Positions 1 to 8,562 of a stretch of 64,000 bases of DNA are shown here, one piece after another. This DNA comes from Sphingopyxis sp. PET50 (lineage in GTDB: Bacteria; Pseudomonadota; Alphaproteobacteria; Sphingomonadales; Sphingomonadaceae), in contig NZ_CP104207.1 in assembly GCF_025244705.1 (NCBI RefSeq), positions 1,054,001 through 1,118,000 of the forward strand. The letters are read 5' to 3'. Numbering within the stretch: position 1 is the stretch's first letter; every line of letters starts with the position of its first letter. The translations under genes and the position numbers were made by a program. The notes under the pieces were generated by a model that was not told the DNA's origin, made no database searches, and was given only the letters and a program-made list of their open reading frames with translations.

Positions 1-2
1 AC

Positions 3-23
3 CGGATCTACGAGATCGTCTGA
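3..23 (+). CDS. 3' end of an upstream gene (partial)
   Basis: Frame 3 reads RIYEIV followed by TGA at 21-23, so the window probably opens inside the last codons of a plus-strand gene. Only six residues are visible and the product cannot be named. It could also be a chance reading frame. Confidence 0.35.
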   Translation, partial: RIYEIV

Positions 24-66
24 TGAATTGCGGTGCTGCCGGCTTCGGGCGAGGGCGGCCAAAAGC

Positions 67-258
67 GATCCTCCCCCAACGGGGGAGGGGGACCACCCGA
101 AGGGTGGTGGAGGGGCACGCGAGGTTCACACGGCGCCAGATCGTGAGGACTCTCGTTTCCGGCAAAGAAGTCTGGCGTTCACGATCTCGCCGGCAACGCA
201 AACCGACTGTGCCCCCCCACCAGCTTCGCTGGTCCCCCTCCCCGTGCCGGGGAGGATC
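67..258. repeat. MITE-like inverted pair of GATCCTCCCC-type repeats (family A)
   Basis: Two copies of a GC-rich palindromic unit (67-116 and about 208-258) face each other across roughly 90 bp. The outer ends read GATCCTCCCC and GGGGAGGATC. Each unit also has an inner hairpin (GGACCACCCGAAGGGTGGT and its counterpart). The same two-unit arrangement recurs at 25492-25690, and a shorter relative lies at 33122-33259. The short reading frames over 23-444 consist mostly of this repeat and are not genes. The rest of 24-319 shows nothing recognisable. Confidence 0.8.
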
Positions 259-319
259 GGCAACGCCCGCACTTCACCGCGAAACCTGTATCGCCCATCA
301 TCCACCTGCCTAGCGCGCC

Positions 320-1483
320 TCAGCCCTCCCGCCCCAGCCATCGTTTCAGCACCTCATCCCCATCCTGACCGACGACCAGCGGGGCAGGGCGGCGGACGCT
401 GCCCGGTGTGTCCGACAGTTTCGGGAACACGCCCTGCATCGTGATTTCGCCCAGCTCGGCGTCGGCCACCGTCACCAGCGCCTCGCGTGCAGCGAAATGC
501 GGATCGGCCATCATGTCCTCGGCGTCATAGACGCGCCCCGCGGGCACCGCCGCATCGACCATCCTGGTCTCCAGTTCGGCGATGGTCAGCGTGCTCGTCC
601 ATTCGCCGATCAGCGCGTCGAGCTCCTCCTGCCGTTCCCCGCGCGCGCGGTGCGTCGCGTAGCGCGGGTCGCTCGCCAGTTCGGGCTGCCCCATCGCCGC
701 CGCCAGCCGCGCGAAGACGCCGTCCTGGTTGGCGCCGATCAGATATTCGCCATCCCGGCACGGATAGACGTTCGACGGTGCGATCGCGGGCAGGGTCGAT
801 CCGGTCCGTCGCCGCTTGGTGCCGCTCGCCGAATAATCCGACACGGTCGATTCCATCACCTGCAGCACCGCCTCGTACAGCGCCGAATCGACGACCTGGC
901 CTTCGCCGGTCTTGCCGCGATGATGGAGTGCCGCGAGGGCGCCCAGGCAGCCGTAAGTGGCCGCCAGCGTGTCGCCGATCGACACCCCCATGCGCGCGGG
1001 CGGCAGCTCGGGATAGCCGACGATGCCGCGCCATCCGCCCATCGCCTCGCCGATCCCGCCGAACCCCGCGCGCGACGAATAGGGACCGGTCTGGCCGTAT
1101 CCCGACACGCGCACGACGATAAGGCCGGGATTGGCCTTGCGCAGTTCGGCCGGGTCGAGATTCCATTTCTCCAGCGTGCCGGGGCGAAAATTCTCGATCA
1201 ATATGTCGGCCTTGGCGATCAGTTCGCGCGCCAGTTGCTGGCCCTCTTCGCCGCGCAAATCGAGCGCGACCGAATATTTGTTGCGCGCGATGACGCGCCA
1301 CCAGCTTGGGCGCTCGCCCTGGCCCCAGTTGCGCATCTGGTCGCCGCCCTCCGGCGGTTCGAGCTTGACGATCTCGGCGCCCATGTCGCCGAGCAACTGG
1401 CCGCAAAAGGGGCCCGCGATCAGTTGCCCCATTTCGACGACCCGGATGCCCTCCAGCGCTCCCCCGCCGCCTGCGTTCACCAT
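320..1483 (-). CDS. CaiB/BaiF (family III) CoA-transferase
   Basis: A 387-residue family III CoA-transferase, the family that moves CoA between an acyl-CoA and a free carboxylate. The N-terminus (GIRVVEMGQLIAGPFCGQLL, then GAEIVKLEPP) is the typical family start. NFRPGTLEKW follows, and SIGDTLA contains the expected catalytic aspartate. The ATG at 1483 was chosen because AAGGGA lies about six bases upstream. An in-frame ATG six bases earlier would sit on that ribosome-binding site. It is divergent from HMG-CoA lyase across 141 bp. A role in branched-chain or dicarboxylate CoA metabolism is inferred from that neighbour, and the substrate cannot be read from sequence. Confidence 0.9.
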   Translation of the reverse strand: MVNAGGGGALEGIRVVEMGQLIAGPFCGQLLGDMGAEIVKLEPPEGGDQMRNWGQGERPSWWRVIARNKYSVALDLRGEEGQQLARELIAKADILIENFRPGTLEKWNLDPAELRKANPGLIVVRVSGYGQTGPYSSRAGFGGIGEAMGGWRGIVGYPELPPARMGVSIGDTLAATYGCLGALAALHHRGKTGEGQVVDSALYEAVLQVMESTVSDYSASGTKRRRTGSTLPAIAPSNVYPCRDGEYLIGANQDGVFARLAAAMGQPELASDPRYATHRARGERQEELDALIGEWTSTLTIAELETRMVDAAVPAGRVYDAEDMMADPHFAAREALVTVADAELGEITMQGVFPKLSDTPGSVRRPAPLVVGQDGDEVLKRWLGREG

Positions 1484-1624
1484 AATCATTCCCTTCGGGC
1501 GTGTCTTTCGCATAGAAACGGGCCGCATACGGTCCGGCATCCCGATCCCTGTGGCCATAATATACTTAGAATGCTATGTAATTATCAACCGCAATCTCGG
1601 ATATGCGCGAAGATAGGCAAGATC

Positions 1625-2527
1625 GTGAAGCGAAACAGCATCGAAATCGTCGAAGTCGGCCCCCGCGACGGCCTGCAGAATGAATCGCTCGCGGTCGCCA
1701 CCGCCGACAAGCTCGCGCTGATCGAACGCGCCATCGCCTATGGCGCGCGCCGCATCGAGGTGACCAGCTTCGTCAACCCGAAAAAGGTCCCGCAACTCGC
1801 CGACGCCGAGGATCTGGCCCTGGGGCTCCCCGATCGCGACGACGTCACCTACATCGGCCTCGTCCTCAACCGGCGCGGCGCCGAACGTGCGCTCGCGATG
1901 GGCCGGATCGACGAACTCGGCGCGGTCTGCGTCACCAGCGACAGCTTCGGCATCCGCAACCAGGGCCAGAGCGCCGACGATTCGCTCGCTGCCGCGATCG
2001 ACATCGTCGCGCTCGCGAAATCGGCGGGCCGCAGCAGCCAGATCACCATCGCCACCGCCTTCGGCTGCCCGTTCGAGGGCGAGATCGCGCTCACCCGCGT
2101 CGTCGAAATAGCGAAACGCGCCGCCGATGCTGGCCCGCGCGAAATCGCGCTCGCCGACACCATCGGCGTCGGCGTTCCCTCACAGGTCGCCGAAACGGTC
2201 GGCCGCGTGCGCGAGGCCGTCGGCGATCTCCCCGTTCGCGTTCATTTCCACAACACGCGCAACACGGGCCTTGCCAATGTCTGGGCGGCGGTCGCCGAGG
2301 GTGCTGCCACGGTCGACGCCTCGCTCGGCGGTCTCGGAGGCTGTCCCTTCGCTCCCGGCGCGGCGGGCAATGTCCCGACCGAGGATGTCGTCTACATGCT
2401 CGAACGCGGCGGCGTGGCGACGCGGCTGGATCTGTCCGCCGTCATCGATGCCGCGTCGTGGCTCACCGGTGTCATGGGCCGCCCATTGCCCGCAATGGTC
2501 AGCAAGGCGCCGATATTTCCTGGGTGA
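1625..2527 (+). CDS. mvaB: hydroxymethylglutaryl-CoA lyase
   Basis: HMG-CoA lyase cleaves 3-hydroxy-3-methylglutaryl-CoA to acetoacetate and acetyl-CoA, the last step of leucine breakdown. The N-terminus IEIVEVGPRDGLQNE carries the metal/substrate-binding DGLQNE motif. VHFHNTRNTG holds metal-binding histidines, and GGLGGCPFAPGAAGN near residue 240 contains the family's conserved cysteine. Length is about 300 residues, normal for bacteria. The GTG at 1625 (KRNSIEIVEVGPRDG) fits the family start best; an ATG at 1571 would add 18 unconserved residues. It works with isovaleryl-CoA dehydrogenase and methylcrotonyl-CoA carboxylase encoded at 23-32 kb. No methylglutaconyl-CoA hydratase gene was seen. 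Confidence 0.93.
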   Translation: MKRNSIEIVEVGPRDGLQNESLAVATADKLALIERAIAYGARRIEVTSFVNPKKVPQLADAEDLALGLPDRDDVTYIGLVLNRRGAERALAMGRIDELGAVCVTSDSFGIRNQGQSADDSLAAAIDIVALAKSAGRSSQITIATAFGCPFEGEIALTRVVEIAKRAADAGPREIALADTIGVGVPSQVAETVGRVREAVGDLPVRVHFHNTRNTGLANVWAAVAEGAATVDASLGGLGGCPFAPGAAGNVPTEDVVYMLERGGVATRLDLSAVIDAASWLTGVMGRPLPAMVSKAPIFPG

Positions 2528-2539
2528 CGAAAGGTGAAG

Positions 2540-2615
2540 TGGTGAGCCCTGCTGGGTTCGAACCAGCGACCTACTGATTAAAAGTCAGTTGCTCTACCGA
2601 CTGAGCTAAGGGCCC
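2540..2615 (-). tRNA. tRNA-Lys (TTT anticodon)
   Basis: Read on the minus strand, a full cloverleaf starts GGGCCCTTAGCTCAG. The anticodon arm is ACTGA-CTTTTAA-TCAGT (anticodon TTT, lysine), the T arm includes GGTTCGAACC, and the acceptor strand AGGGCTC pairs with GGGCCCT (one G-T wobble). The discriminator is A and CCA is encoded at 2540-2542, giving 76 nt with CCA. It lies between the convergent ends of HMG-CoA lyase and folK. Confidence 0.97.
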
Positions 2616-2657
2616 ATCGCGGCGCTGCGGAGGGCGCCCTCGAAGTGAGCCGCCGCC

Positions 2658-3179
2658 CTAGTGCGCCGATGCGCTGCGGTCAACCGGCTTTGCCCGTACA
2701 AGCTGTGCGGCAAGCTGGCGGACGGTGCGGCCGAGCAGCGGGTGCGGCCAGCCGGGCGCGACCGCGCGCAAGGGGCCGAGCACGAAGGCGCGCGTCGCCA
2801 TCGCGGGGTGCGGGATGGTCAGCGCGCCATCGCTCCACGCCCCGCCCGACCAGAGCAGGATATCGAGGTCGAGCGTGCGCGCGCTCCAGCGCTGGCCGGT
2901 GCGGCGGCCGAATGCGGCTTCGATTGTCTGGAGCCGGTCGAGCATCTCGGGCGGCGACAGCGGCGAGGCGACGAGCGCGACGGCGTTGGCGTAGCGCCGC
3001 CGCGAGGGGCCGACGGGGTCGCTCGCGATGATCGGACTCGCATCGACCGGCTCGATATCGTCGCTTTCGAGCGCGGCGAGCGCCGCCAGCAGCACCCTGC
3101 GCGGATCGCCGAAGCGCGCGTGGCGGCGGTTCGAGCCGAGGCCGATGGCGTAAAGGGGCAGGGGCGTTGCATTTGCCAT
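2658..3179 (-). CDS. folK: 2-amino-4-hydroxy-6-hydroxymethyldihydropteridine diphosphokinase
   Basis: HPPK transfers pyrophosphate from ATP to 6-hydroxymethyl-7,8-dihydropterin in folate synthesis. The 173-residue protein opens with the family pattern YAIGLGSNRRH. It has the DRLQTIEAAFGR segment and the signature RTLDLDILLW, whose aspartates bind the two magnesium ions, followed by IPHPAMATRAFVLGPL. Length is typical. The pathway partner folP is far away at 58.3 kb, so folate genes are not clustered here. It is divergent from the uracil-DNA glycosylase gene with only 23 bp between starts. Confidence 0.95.
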   Translation of the reverse strand: MANATPLPLYAIGLGSNRRHARFGDPRRVLLAALAALESDDIEPVDASPIIASDPVGPSRRRYANAVALVASPLSPPEMLDRLQTIEAAFGRRTGQRWSARTLDLDILLWSGGAWSDGALTIPHPAMATRAFVLGPLRAVAPGWPHPLLGRTVRQLAAQLVRAKPVDRSASAH

Positions 3180-3202
3180 GCGCGAGCGCCTAACGCAGCG
3201 CG

Positions 3203-3893
3203 GTGGAGATTGACAGCCCCTTGCCCGGCACCGAGCCGCCGCGCGATTGCCTGCGCTGTCCGCGGCTGGTCGCGTTCCGCGAGCAATGCCGCGCCGAATA
3301 TCCGGACTGGTGGAATGCGCCGGTCTATGCGTTCGGTGATCCGGACGCTTGGCTGGCGCTCGCCGGTCTCGCCCCCGGCAAGCACGGCGCCAACCGCACC
3401 GGACGGCCTTTTACCGGCGACTATGCCGGCGACCTGCTGTTCGCGACGCTCGCCGAATTCGGCTTCACTCGGGGCTGCTACGATGCGCGGATCGACGATG
3501 GCCTGACCCTCGACGGCGCGATCATCGTCAACAGCGTCAAATGCCTGCCGCCGCAGAACAAGCCGGCGCCGAAGGAAATTGCCGCCTGCCGCCCCTTTTT
3601 CGAAAAACAGATGGCGGTGTTGCCCAAGATGCGCGTCGTCATCGCGCTCGGCAAGATTGCGCATGACGCGGCGGTTCGGTCGTTCGGCGGAAGGTTGGCG
3701 GCCTATCCTTTTGCGCATGGCGCAGTTCACCTGCTGCCCGCTCGGCTCCCATCTTGTCGATAGCTACCATTGCTCGCGCTACAACACGAATACCGGGCGA
3801 CTGACGCCCGAAATGTTCCGCGACGTCTTTCGGGCGGCGGTGGCGCTCCGCGATCAGACCAGCGGCCCGAATTCCTCGACCAATCCGCGATAA
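3203..3893 (+). CDS. uracil-DNA glycosylase family protein (UdgB-like), frameshifted
   Basis: It resembles family 4/5 uracil-DNA glycosylases, which remove uracil or deaminated bases from DNA. Early cysteines (CLRCPRL) fit the iron-sulfur cluster of this group, followed by AGLAPGKHGANRTGRPFTGD, NSVKCLPPQNKP and VIALGKIAHDA. The start is GTG at 3203. The first frame stops at 3763. The rest of the family pattern (LVDSYHCSRYNTNTGRL, the C-terminal His motif) continues one frame over and ends at 3893. One extra base near 3738-3745 explains this. The reconstructed protein is about 229 residues, and its tail overlaps the convergent rppH gene by 40 bp. Sequencing error is more likely than a true pseudogene. 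Confidence 0.8.
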
Positions 3894-4330
3894 AGCACCC
3901 GCTTGAACGGCACGATCAGCTTCTCGATCTCATCGAGCTGGGCCCAGCGCCAGGCGCGGAATTCCTGGTGCTTTGTGTGAATGTTGACGTCGCTGTCTTG
4001 CCCCATGAAGCGCATCAGGAACCAGTGCTGGCGTTGCCCGCGATATCGGCCGCCCCACATCTTGCCAATCAGATGATCGGGCAGGTCATAGAAATATTCC
4101 TCGCGGCTGCGCGCGATGATCTCGACCAGCCCGCCATGCACGCCGGTTTCCTCGCCCAGTTCGCGGATCGCCGCCTCTTCGGCACTCTCGCCGGGGTCGA
4201 TCCCGCCTTGCGGCATCTGCCACGCCTCGCTCGTCGTATCGAGCCGCTGGCCGACGAAAACGCGGCCGTCGCGGTTCGCGAGCATCACGCCCGCGCAGGG
4301 GCGATAGGGAAGGGTGCTGTGGTCGATCAT
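3854..4330 (-). CDS. rppH: RNA pyrophosphohydrolase (Nudix)
   Basis: RppH removes pyrophosphate from 5'-triphosphorylated mRNA to start decay. The 158-residue protein opens YRPCAGVMLANRDGRVFVG and has a complete Nudix box beginning QMPQGGIDPGES and ending RELGEETG. It then shows the RppH/invasion-type pattern (YDLPDHLIGKMWGGRYRGQ, QHWFLMRF). Length matches the alphaproteobacterial form. The ATG at 4330 overlaps the stop of the upstream esterase by four bases (ATGA), so the two are probably translationally coupled. Confidence 0.93.
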   Translation of the reverse strand: MIDHSTLPYRPCAGVMLANRDGRVFVGQRLDTTSEAWQMPQGGIDPGESAEEAAIRELGEETGVHGGLVEIIARSREEYFYDLPDHLIGKMWGGRYRGQRQHWFLMRFMGQDSDVNIHTKHQEFRAWRWAQLDEIEKLIVPFKRVLYRGLVEEFGPLV

Positions 4331-5274
4331 GCCGCCGCGGCCGCCTCGGCGACCAGCGCCTTCAGGATCGTCAGCGCGCCCTTGATGTCGTCCTTCGCGC
4401 TCGGGATCGCCTGCGACAGGTTGATATAGCCGTGGATCGTTCCCGCGCCTTCGCGATAGACGGTGGTCACCCCGGCCTCGACCAGCTTCGCCGCATAGGC
4501 GCGGCCCTGGTCGCGCAGCGGGTCCAGCCCCGCGGTCACCAGCACCGTCGCCGGCAGGCCCTCGGCCGGAAAATCGAGCGGCGAGGCGCGATAGTCGGCC
4601 GGATCGGCGGCATAATGATTGCCGAACCAGGTCATGCTGCCCTCGGTGAGCAAATGCCCTTCGCCGAAATCGCGATAGCTCTGCCAGTCGTCGTGCGTCG
4701 TCACCGCGGGATAGATGGGATGGATCGCCAGCACCGGCTTCGACGCCGGTTTGTCGCGCAGCGTCAGCGCCGTGACGATGGTCAAATTGCCGCCCGCGCT
4801 CTCGCCCGCCAGCACCAGCCCGGTGCACGGCACATTGTCTGCGACCCAGCGCGTCGCCGCTTCGCAATCCTCGGGCGCGGCAGGGAAGGGATGCTCGGGC
4901 GCCAGCCGGTAATCGACCGCGATCACCGGCAGATCGAGCTGGCGCGCCGCCTCGGCACACCAGCCGTCGTGCGTGTCGAGGTCGCCGATCACCCAGCCGC
5001 CGCCGTGGTAAAAGACCAGCACCGGTCCCACGTCGCGATCGGGGCGATTGTCATAGAGGCGGATCGGAATGTCGCCCGCCGGGCCGGGAATGACGCGATC
5101 CTCGACATGCGCGATCTCGCCCCGCGGGCTGTCGGCCATCTGCGTCATCACCCGGAACATCTCGCGCGCACCCTCTGCGGGCAGTTCCTCCATCTTCGGA
5201 CCTTCCTGCGCGTTCAGGAAGGCAAGAAAGGCCGCCACATCGGGGCGGGTATAATGGGTGGTGCCGTCGGTCAT
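4327..5274 (-). CDS. alpha/beta hydrolase, hormone-sensitive-lipase type esterase
   Basis: A 315-residue carboxylesterase of the HSL (family IV) type, acting on acyl esters. The oxyanion-hole motif HGGGW is at residues 90-94 and the nucleophile serine is in GESAGGN (Ser159). The acid is probably the Asp in GLDPLRDQG and the catalytic histidine is in IHGYINL. The preferred start is MTDGTTHYTRPDV at 5274, preceded by GGGACCCACAGG; an upstream start would add about 43 unconserved residues. No signal peptide is seen, so it is probably cytoplasmic. It forms a two-gene operon with rppH and is divergent from korA. Confidence 0.9.
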   Translation of the reverse strand: MTDGTTHYTRPDVAAFLAFLNAQEGPKMEELPAEGAREMFRVMTQMADSPRGEIAHVEDRVIPGPAGDIPIRLYDNRPDRDVGPVLVFYHGGGWVIGDLDTHDGWCAEAARQLDLPVIAVDYRLAPEHPFPAAPEDCEAATRWVADNVPCTGLVLAGESAGGNLTIVTALTLRDKPASKPVLAIHPIYPAVTTHDDWQSYRDFGEGHLLTEGSMTWFGNHYAADPADYRASPLDFPAEGLPATVLVTAGLDPLRDQGRAYAAKLVEAGVTTVYREGAGTIHGYINLSQAIPSAKDDIKGALTILKALVAEAAAAA

Positions 5275-5483
5275 CCTGTGGGTCCCTTTTGCTCTTTGCG
5301 CGTTTGTTGTTGCCGCTGCTATTCGGCATCGGCGGCGATAATTCAATGGCAATTGACAACCGATCGGGCGGGCATTCGCGCGCTTGTCCTTTGCAGCGCA
5401 CAATTTTTTCTGAATTGCGGCTTTGGCGCGAGGGGCCTAGGCCAAAGTGACAGGTTCGCAAGATTCAAAGGCAGATACAGAAA

Positions 5484-7346
5484 ATGGCGACAGCGGTAGA
5501 GGACCGGGCCGACGAGCGGCAGTCCCCCCTTTCCGACGCAGTGGTGGTTCGATTTGCAGGCGACAGTGGCGACGGGATGCAGCTGACCGGCGGTCAGTTC
5601 ACTCTTTCGTCGGCGCTCGCGGGCAACGACTTTGCGACCTTCCCCGACTTTCCGGCCGAGATTCGCGCGCCGCAGGGGACGCTCTTCGGTGTCTCAGCCT
5701 TCCAGATCAATTTCGGCTCGTCGGCGATCGAGACCGCGGGCGACGCCCCCGATGTGCTCGTCGCGATGAACCCGGCGGCGCTGAAAACCAATGTTCCGGC
5801 GCTCAAGCAGGGTGGCCTCATCATCGCCGACGAGGGCGAGTTCAACGACCGCAACCTAGCCAAGGCGAAATATGACGGCAATCCGCTCGAGGACGGCAGC
5901 CTCGCGAAATGGCAGCTTCTGAAGCTCAACATCAGCCAGCTCACCATGGATGCGGTCAAGCCCTTCGGGCTCGGCAACAAGGAAGCCTTGCGCTGCAAGA
6001 ATATGTGGACGCTGGGGCTCGCGCTCTGGATGTTCGACCGCGACCGCCAGCCGCTGATCGACTGGCTCGAGGCGAAATTCGCCAAGGATCCGAACCTCGC
6101 CGCCGCGAACGTCGCCGCGCTCAACGCGGGTCACGCCTATGGCGAGACCGCTGAACTCGCTGGGCCGCTTAAGCAGCATCATGTCGATCCCGCGCCCGTT
6201 GCGCCGGGCCTGTACCGCACGCTGACCGGTGCCGAGGGTGTTGCGCTCGGCCTTGTCGCGGGCGCACAGCTTGCGAAGCTGCCGATGTTCTTCGGCGGCT
6301 ATCCGATCACGCCCGCGTCGGCGATCCTGCATCACCTGTCGCGGCTCAAGGAATATGACGTCACGACCTTCCAGGCCGAGGACGAAATCGCCGCCATCTG
6401 TTCGGCGATCGGCGCGAGCTACGGCGGCGCGCTTGGCGTGACCAGCTCGTCGGGGCCCGGCATCGCGCTGAAGGGCGAGGCGATGGGCCTCGCGATCATG
6501 ACCGAGCTGCCGCTCGTCATTGTCAATTCGCAGCGCGGCGGCCCCTCGACCGGCCTGCCGACCAAGACCGAACAGTCGGACCTCTATCAGGCGGTCTACG
6601 GCCGCAACGGCGACGCGCCGATGCCGGTCATCGCCGCCCGCTCGCCCGGCGACGCGTTCGAATGCGCGATCGAGGCGGTGCGCATCGCGGTCCAGTATAT
6701 GACCCCGGTGATGCTGCTCACCGACGGCTATATCGCCAACGCCGCCGAACCCTGGGCGGTTCCCGACCTTACCAGCCATGCGGATTTCCCGGTCCAGTTC
6801 CTGACCGAGGTGCCCGAGGGCGGCTTCAAGCCTTATGGCCGCGACGAAAAGCTCGCGCGCCCGTGGGTCAAGCCCGGCACCCCCGGCCTGCTCCACCGCA
6901 TCGGCGGGATCGAGAAGGAGGTCGACACCGGCCACATCAACTATGCGCCCGCCAACCACCAGGCGATGACCGACATCCGCAAGGACAAGATCGACGGCAT
7001 CAAGGTGCCCGGCCAACTCGTCGAACTCGGCGCCGAGGGCGGCAGGCTCGCAGTCGTCGGCTGGGGCTCGACCTTCGGCCCGATTCACCAGGCGGTGCGC
7101 CGCAAGCGCGCCGAGGGGGCGGACGTCAGCCATATCCACATCCGCCACATCTGGCCGCTGCCCGCCAATCTCGGCGACCTGCTCAAGAGCTATGACAGGG
7201 TGATCGTGCCCGAAATGAACACCGGCCAATTGAAGACCGTGCTGCGCGACCAGTATCTGGTTGACGCCAAGCCGGTGAACAAGGTGTCGGGCCAGCCCTT
7301 CACCATCGCCGAAATCGAAGCCGCGATCGAGGAGGCGCTGCAATGA
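5484..7346 (+). CDS. korA: 2-oxoacid:ferredoxin oxidoreductase, fused gamma-alpha subunit (KorA)
   Basis: Large subunit of 2-oxoglutarate:ferredoxin oxidoreductase, which decarboxylates the 2-oxoacid to the acyl-CoA and reduces ferredoxin. Residues about 20-200 form the gamma domain (VVRFAGDSGDGMQLTGGQF). The alpha pyrimidine-binding domain follows (FFGGYPITPASAILHHLSRL, FQAEDEIAAI, GVTSSSGPGIALK, then RGGPSTGLPTKTEQ). Length, 620 residues, is normal for the fused form. It is followed by korB after 121 bp that hold a palindromic repeat. The pair is common in aerobic sphingomonads, where it may supplement the TCA cycle. Its exact 2-oxoacid is inferred from family similarity. Confidence 0.92.
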   Translation: MATAVEDRADERQSPLSDAVVVRFAGDSGDGMQLTGGQFTLSSALAGNDFATFPDFPAEIRAPQGTLFGVSAFQINFGSSAIETAGDAPDVLVAMNPAALKTNVPALKQGGLIIADEGEFNDRNLAKAKYDGNPLEDGSLAKWQLLKLNISQLTMDAVKPFGLGNKEALRCKNMWTLGLALWMFDRDRQPLIDWLEAKFAKDPNLAAANVAALNAGHAYGETAELAGPLKQHHVDPAPVAPGLYRTLTGAEGVALGLVAGAQLAKLPMFFGGYPITPASAILHHLSRLKEYDVTTFQAEDEIAAICSAIGASYGGALGVTSSSGPGIALKGEAMGLAIMTELPLVIVNSQRGGPSTGLPTKTEQSDLYQAVYGRNGDAPMPVIAARSPGDAFECAIEAVRIAVQYMTPVMLLTDGYIANAAEPWAVPDLTSHADFPVQFLTEVPEGGFKPYGRDEKLARPWVKPGTPGLLHRIGGIEKEVDTGHINYAPANHQAMTDIRKDKIDGIKVPGQLVELGAEGGRLAVVGWGSTFGPIHQAVRRKRAEGADVSHIHIRHIWPLPANLGDLLKSYDRVIVPEMNTGQLKTVLRDQYLVDAKPVNKVSGQPFTIAEIEAAIEEALQ

Positions 7347-7363
7347 TGACGCCCACTCTTTTT

Positions 7364-7451
7364 CCGTTCGTCCTGAGCTTGTCGAAGGACCGTACTTCCT
7401 TTCAACGTCCGCAGAAAAAGACAGCCCTTCGACAAGCTCAGGGCGAACGGG
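7364..7451. repeat. palindromic repeat, family B (CCGTTCG..GAGCTTGTCGAAGG)
   Basis: An 88-bp imperfect palindrome. The left arm CCGTTCGTCCTGAGCTTGTC continues to GAAGG, and the right arm CCTTCGACAAGCTCAGGGCG ends CGAACGGG. It sits between korA and korB within one transcription unit. Full copies occur at 22996-23083, 53626-53713 and 58229-58317, with a fragment near 12737-12755. Confidence 0.92.
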
Positions 7452-7467
7452 TTTTAGGGATCGCATA

Positions 7468-8506
7468 ATGAACGAGATGACCACCATCGCTCGCCCGACG
7501 ACGCTCAAGGATTGGGAAACCGATCAGGAAGTCCGCTGGTGCCCCGGCTGCGGCGACTATGCGATCCTGAAGGCGGTGCAGCGCACCATGCCCGAGATCG
7601 GCACGACGCCCGAGAACACCGTGTTCGTCAGCGGCATCGGCTGCTCGTCGCGCTTTCCCTATTATATGGAAACCTATGGCTTCCACACGATCCACGGCCG
7701 CGCGCCGGCGTTCGCGACGGGGTTGAAGCTCGCCAATCCGGACCTCGACATCTGGATCGTCACCGGCGACGGCGACGGCCTGTCGATCGGCGGCAATCAC
7801 ACGATGCACCTGATCCGCCGCAATCTCGACTGCCAGATCATGCTGTTCAACAACGAGATCTACGGGCTGACCAAGGGGCAATATTCGCCGACCAGCCGCG
7901 TCGGCACCTCCAGCCCCTCGACGCCTTACGGCTCGGTCGATCGCCCCGCGCAGCCGGCTGGCCTTCGCGCTCGGCGCCGGCGCCCGCTTCGTCGCGCGCG
8001 GCTTCGACGTGTCGAAGGAACTGCCGAACGTGCTGAAGGCTGCCCATGCCCACAAGGGCGCGGCCTTCATCGAGATTTTCCAGAACTGTATCGTCTACAA
8101 CAAGGATGTGTTCCAGGACTTCGCCGCGCCGAAGGGCGCCGAGGACCGCCAGCTCTGGCTCCAGAACGGCGAACCGATGCTCTTCGCCAAGGGCGCCAAG
8201 GGTATCGCGCTCGACAAGGAGGAGCTGCACCTCAAGGTCGTCGACGTGGTCGACGGCGACTGGCAGGCGGCGGGCGTGATCGTCCATGACGTCACCAACC
8301 GCAGCGTCGCGCACATGCTCGTCGAAATGCGCTTCGGCGAATTCCCGATGGCGCTCGGCGTCCTCTACGACGACCCGCGCCCGACCTTCGAAGCCGATGT
8401 CTGGCGCCAGAACAAGGCCGCGGCGGAGGGCAAGAAGGCGGACCTGCAAAGCCTGCTCAGCAAGGGCCAGACCTGGACGGTGACCGAGGGCGGTCCGGAG
8501 CTTTAG
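7468..8506 (+). CDS. korB: 2-oxoacid:ferredoxin oxidoreductase beta subunit (KorB), frameshifted
   Basis: The thiamine-pyrophosphate subunit partnering KorA. It has WCPGCGDYAILKAVQ near the N-terminus with an iron-sulfur type cysteine pair, GCSSRFPYY, and the TPP motif GDGDGLSIGGNH ending near NNEIYGLTKGQ. After TPYGSVDRPAQPA the reading frame must jump one base, near 7958-7961, to continue AFALGAGARFVARGFDVSK through to TEGGPEL. One inserted base explains it. The reconstructed protein is about 345 residues, normal for KorB. The gene is central to metabolism and intact on both sides, so sequencing error is the likeliest cause. Confidence 0.9.
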
Positions 8507-8521
8507 CGTCGCGCTAAAAAG

Positions 8522-8551
8522 AGTTTCGCGCAAAGACGCAAAGACACGAAG
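8522..8551. repeat. left inverted repeat of the GxxExxY cassette
   Basis: The sequence contains TTTCGCGCAAAGACGCAAAG. Its reverse complement recurs at 8971-9000, after the GxxExxY gene. The exact match covers 21 bases (8523-8543 against 8979-8999) and the wider match about 25 of 28. The ribosome-binding site of the gene directly follows this repeat. Confidence 0.88.
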
Positions 8552-8562
8552 GAGGGTGGGGA

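Noticed and set aside
23..444. Open frames of 96 and 138 residues at the left edge
   Set aside because: They are largely translations of the family A repeat pair, with no conserved sequence, and overlap the convincing CoA-transferase on the other strand.
497..1620. Long plus-strand frame running into HMG-CoA lyase
   Set aside because: The first 370 residues are antisense to the CoA-transferase and lack any recognisable pattern. The real gene begins at 1625.
3764..3893. A separate small gene after the uracil-DNA glycosylase stop
   Set aside because: The sequence LVDSYHCSRYNTNTGRL is the C-terminal motif of the same enzyme read one frame over, so it belongs to the glycosylase gene.
5353..5382. 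TTGACA box upstream of korA as a sigma-70 promoter
   Set aside because: There is no acceptable -10 element at 16-18 bp. The match is a single hexamer in a long intergenic region and cannot be supported.
5856..7508. 550-residue minus-strand frame opposite korA
   Set aside because: High GC leaves long antisense frames open. Its composition (Arg/His/Asp-rich) is typical of a shadow, and korA on the plus strand has full family motifs.
7958..7961. Programmed frameshifting in korB and the other split genes
   Set aside because: No slippery heptamer with downstream structure is shared among the sites, the direction varies, and unrelated genes are hit. Sequence error explains all of them more simply.
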